Below, one piece after another: positions 5,742-7,610 of a DNA stretch of 7,610 bases. Numbering within the stretch: the stretch's first letter is position 1; every line of letters begins with the position of its first letter. The DNA is from JBFGFG01 sp041627475 (GTDB lineage: Bacteria; Actinomycetota; Nitriliruptoria; Nitriliruptorales; Nitriliruptoraceae), in contig JBFKQZ010000151.1 in assembly GCA_041627475.1 (NCBI GenBank), forward strand, positions 1 through 7,610. Direction: 5' to 3'. Under the pieces are notes generated by a model, which was not told where the DNA came from, searched no databases, and saw nothing but the letters and a program-made list of their open reading frames with translations. A program made the position numbers and the translations under genes.

Positions 5742-6896
5742 ATGGCACCGCAGCGTGAATGGCTCGAGACGGACTACTACGCCGTGCTCGGTGTGTCGAA
5801 GGACGCCTCCCAGGACGAGATCAAGAAGGCCTACCGGAAGCTCGCCCGCGAGAACCACCCGGACGCCAACCCCGGCGACGGTGAGGCCGAGCAGCGCTTC
5901 AAGGAGATCGGTCAGGCCTACTCGGTCGTCGGCGACGAGCAGACGCGTCGGGAGTACGACGAGCTGCGCCGGCTCGGCGCCGGTGCCGGCGGGTTCGGCG
6001 GTGGCGGCTTCGGTGGCGGGTTCCCCGGCGGTGCGGCAGGTGCCGGCGGGTTCGAGGACATCCTCGGCCAGCTGTTCAACCAGGCCGGCGGCATGCGCAC
6101 GACGTCCCGTCGCGCAGCCCGTAGTCGGCGCGGCCGCGACCTCGAGGCCGACGTGCACATGTCGTTCGAGGACGCCCTCGCCGGGGTGCGCACGAAGCTG
6201 CGCATCACGGCCGAGGCGCCGTGCCAGACGTGCAGCGGCAGCGGTGCCGCCCCCGGCACCCGGCCGGTCCAGTGCTCGCGCTGTGGCGGCAGCGGCCAGG
6301 TCGCCGTGGACCAGGGCCCCTTCGCGTTCGCCCAGCCCTGCCCGCAGTGCGGGGGGAGGGGCACCGAGATCACCGACCCGTGCCCGACGTGTCGCGCCAC
6401 GGGCACGACGATGCAGCCGCGAGAGCTGACCGTCAAGATCCCGGCCGGGGTCAAGGACGGCGCCGTGATCCGCGTGCCCGGTCGTGGCGGCGCCGGCGCG
6501 AACGGTGGACGCGCCGGTGACGTGCTCGTGCGCATCCACGTCGAGCGCCACCCGGTGTACGGACGCCGCGGTGACGACATCACGATCAAGGTCCCGGTGT
6601 CGTACGCCGAGGCCGCGCTGGGGACCAAGCTGACCGTCCCGACGCCGCGCGGCGAGAGCAAGACGATCCGGATCCCGGCGGGGACCGCGGACGGCCGCAC
6701 CTTCCGGATCCGTGGTGAGGGCGCACCGATCCGTGGCAACGGCAGCGGCGACCTGCTCGTCACGGTCGCGCTGGACGTCCCCGAGCGCCTGACCCGCAAG
6801 CAGAAGCAACTGGTCGAGCAGCTCGCCGCGCTCGATGACCACAGTGCCCGGGAGGAACTCTTCCGTCGGGCCCGGAACGGAGCCGACGGTGAGTGA
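5742..6896 (+). CDS. dnaJ: Chaperone protein DnaJ (Hsp40, type I)
   Basis: The protein has 384 residues. ATG 5742 follows AGGAGG at 5 bases. The J-domain (about 10–76, DYYAVLGVSKDAS) carries the catalytic HPD at 39–41 that triggers ATP hydrolysis by DnaK. A Gly/Phe-rich linker follows (79–105, GGFGGGGFGGGF). The zinc-finger region (161–221) has four CxxC repeats: CQTCSGSG, CSRCGGSG, CPQCGGRG and CPTCRATG. All eight cysteines are present, but the last repeat has Ala for the first Gly. Two beta-sandwich client-binding domains and the dimerisation tail follow (to about 365). It recruits unfolded proteins to DnaK. The 8-base overlap with hspR suggests coupled translation. Full domain set makes this a canonical type I DnaJ rather than a DnaJ-like adaptor such as CbpA. 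Confidence 0.98.
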   Translation: MAPQREWLETDYYAVLGVSKDASQDEIKKAYRKLARENHPDANPGDGEAEQRFKEIGQAYSVVGDEQTRREYDELRRLGAGAGGFGGGGFGGGFPGGAAGAGGFEDILGQLFNQAGGMRTTSRRAARSRRGRDLEADVHMSFEDALAGVRTKLRITAEAPCQTCSGSGAAPGTRPVQCSRCGGSGQVAVDQGPFAFAQPCPQCGGRGTEITDPCPTCRATGTTMQPRELTVKIPAGVKDGAVIRVPGRGGAGANGGRAGDVLVRIHVERHPVYGRRGDDITIKVPVSYAEAALGTKLTVPTPRGESKTIRIPAGTADGRTFRIRGEGAPIRGNGSGDLLVTVALDVPERLTRKQKQLVEQLAALDDHSAREELFRRARNGADGE

Positions 6897-7464
6897 ACAG
6901 CGATTCCTGGACCCCGACGAGGTCGTCGAGGCGGACGAGACCGTCGGCGGCCTCGCCCAGACCGTCGCGGACGCCTCCGACGGCGTGCGCTCCGTGCCGC
7001 AGCGCCGGCAGCCGCGCGGTGCCTTCGGGCAGCGGGGCCCGGCCTACGACGAGGCCGTCTACGTCATCTCCGTCGCGGCCGAGCTCGCCGACCTGCACCC
7101 CCAGACCCTCCGTGCCTACGAGCGCGAGGGGCTGATCGAGCCCGCGCGGACCGGTGGCAACACCCGTCGCTACTCGCAGGCCGACATCGACCGCCTGCGC
7201 TTCATCCGGCACCTCACGACCGAGGAGGGACTCAACCTGGCCGGGGTCCGCGTCGTGCTCGACCTCGGCGAGAAGCTCGAGTCGGCCCGGGGTCGGGTGC
7301 GAGAGCTCGAGGACATGGTCCGCACGCTCGCCCGTCGGCTCGAGACCGATGTCGAGGCCGCCCACCAGAGCCACCGCTACGAGGTCGTGCCCGCCACCCG
7401 TGGCGAGATGGAGCCCCACCGCACCATGCGTCGCCGCCCACCGAGGCAGCCCGCCGGGACCTGA
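6889..7464 (+). CDS. hspR: Heat-shock transcriptional repressor HspR (MerR family)
   Basis: HspR represses the dnaK operon by binding HAIR sites with DnaK as co-repressor; heat-unfolded protein draws DnaK away and opens the operon. From GTG 6889 (GGAG 6 bases upstream; overlaps the dnaJ end in GTGAGTGA) the protein has 191 residues. The MerR-type winged helix-turn-helix is at about 57–125: YVISVAAELADLHPQTLRAYE, REGLIEPARTGGNTRRYS, and EEGLNLAGVRVVLDL, the last highly typical of HspR. A helical coiled-coil stretch (126–152) and a basic tail ending RPPRQPAGT follow. The first 52 residues are an acidic, poorly ordered extension absent from the usual HspR of about 150 residues. An internal GTG at 6985 or 6994 would give a shorter protein but has no good ribosome site. 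Confidence 0.94.
   Translation: MSEQRFLDPDEVVEADETVGGLAQTVADASDGVRSVPQRRQPRGAFGQRGPAYDEAVYVISVAAELADLHPQTLRAYEREGLIEPARTGGNTRRYSQADIDRLRFIRHLTTEEGLNLAGVRVVLDLGEKLESARGRVRELEDMVRTLARRLETDVEAAHQSHRYEVVPATRGEMEPHRTMRRRPPRQPAGT
7435..7464 (+). repeat. Copy 1 of a 30-bp repeat encoding the end of HspR (RPPRQPAGT-stop)
   Basis: The last nine codons and stop of hspR recur 73 bases downstream at 7508–7537 with 24 of 30 bases identical. All six differences are synonymous when both copies are read in the matching frame. Similarity stops abruptly upstream of the repeated unit and only four bases (TGAC) are shared from the stop on. Confidence 0.55.
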
Positions 7465-7468
7465 CACG

Positions 7469-7483
7469 CGGCAGATGCTGCCG
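7469..7483. terminator. Hairpin after hspR, candidate terminator
   Basis: CGGCAG-ATG-CTGCCG forms a 6-bp stem with a 3-base loop, beginning 5 bases after the hspR stop. There is no T-run. It lies between two convergent frames and could serve transcripts from both sides. The stem is short, so confidence is modest. Confidence 0.4.
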
Positions 7484-7507
7484 GAGGTGGCGGCGCCCTT
7501 GGTCAGC

Positions 7508-7537
7508 CGCCCGCCGCGCCAGCCTGCGGGCACCTGA
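7508..7537 (+). repeat. Copy 2 of the HspR-tail repeat, outside the hspR frame
   Basis: This copy reads RPPRQPAGT-stop in the +1-shifted frame relative to hspR. It lies in the gene-free stretch 7465–7541. No start codon with a ribosome site precedes it, so it looks like a relic or a chance match rather than a gene. Confidence 0.5.
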
Positions 7538-7541
7538 CGGC

Positions 7542-7610
7542 TCAGCGGGGAAGTCGACGCACGGCCGCACGGGGCAGGGCGCGCAGGACCCACGAGACGT
7601 ACCGGACGGC
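7542..7610 (-). CDS. Possible C-terminal end of an unidentified minus-strand gene (5' part outside window)
   Basis: Read on the minus strand from 7610 the frame gives AVRYVSWVLRALPRAAVRRLPR and stops at TGA (7544–7542). Eighteen of 22 third codon positions are G or C, as in the real genes here, and the residues look like an amphipathic basic helix ending a protein. The gene would converge on hspR with 77 bases between the stops. Twenty-two residues are too few to name a family. The alternative is plain intergenic DNA. Confidence 0.45.
   Translation of the reverse strand, partial: AVRYVSWVLRALPRAAVRRLPR

Noticed and set aside
4752..6842. 696-residue open frame antisense to hsp20, grpE and dnaJ
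   Set aside because: It spans three certain genes on the other strand and has a biased, low-complexity composition. It is a shadow of GC-rich codon usage.
6835..6888. Earlier hspR start at ATG 6835, inside dnaJ
   Set aside because: No ribosome site at the right distance; GTG 6889 has GGAG 6 bases upstream and the usual short overlap with the dnaJ stop.
2552..6896. CIRCE element or HrcA-type control of the chaperone operon
   Set aside because: No TTAGCACTC-N9-GAGTGCTAA-like sequence is seen in the dnaK upstream region or the gaps between genes, and the operon carries hspR with a HAIR-like site.
7154..7537. 127-residue frame overlapping the end of hspR
   Set aside because: Most of it is the shifted shadow of hspR. 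Only the repeated end RPPRQPAGT is of interest and is listed as a repeat.

Overview
The base composition (very high GC, almost every third codon position G or C), the gene order dnaK–grpE–dnaJ–hspR and the HspR-type rather than HrcA/CIRCE-type control point to a high-GC Gram-positive actinobacterium. A Cellulomonas-like or related micrococcal lineage is my guess from sequence style only. The window is ordinary chromosome. I see no integrase, transposase, CRISPR array, tRNA or rRNA.

Left part (1–2427), all on the + strand. First comes the C-terminal part of an FtsK/SpoIIIE-family multi-ATPase-domain protein of the EccC (type VII/ESX) kind. Both ATP-binding loops visible here have lost the Walker A lysine. 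After 141 bases with a plausible promoter and short repeats comes a 90-aa WXG100 (ESAT-6-like) protein, followed by a GC-rich hairpin. A 46-residue single-span membrane protein of unknown role follows, with its own good ribosome site and a 7-bp dyad over its putative −10 region.

Centre and right (2431–7464). This is a heat-shock chaperone operon: dnaK, a small heat-shock protein gene (hsp20), grpE, dnaJ and the repressor gene hspR. A HAIR-like inverted repeat (TGAGT-N7-GCTCA) and a sigma-A-like promoter precede dnaK. DnaK folds clients in an ATP-driven cycle, DnaJ delivers clients and stimulates ATP hydrolysis, GrpE exchanges nucleotide, and Hsp20 holds unfolding proteins for later refolding. 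HspR, known in this phylum to use DnaK as co-repressor, should close the loop by binding the HAIR site. Hsp20 between dnaK and grpE is an addition to the usual four-gene operon. Hairpins in the dnaK–hsp20 gap and, much stronger, in the hsp20–grpE gap could set a step-down in expression along the transcript. dnaJ and hspR overlap by 8 bases.

Right edge (7465–7610). A short gene-free stretch carries a hairpin and an unexpected second copy, in another frame, of the sequence encoding the last nine residues of HspR. After it, a minus-strand reading frame converging on hspR probably holds the last 22 codons of a gene that continues outside the window.

I found no clearly new biological system. The points most worth checking are the doubly degenerate ATPase, the 13-bp dyad inside the chaperone operon, the hsp20 insertion, the long N-terminal extension of HspR and the duplicated HspR tail sequence.
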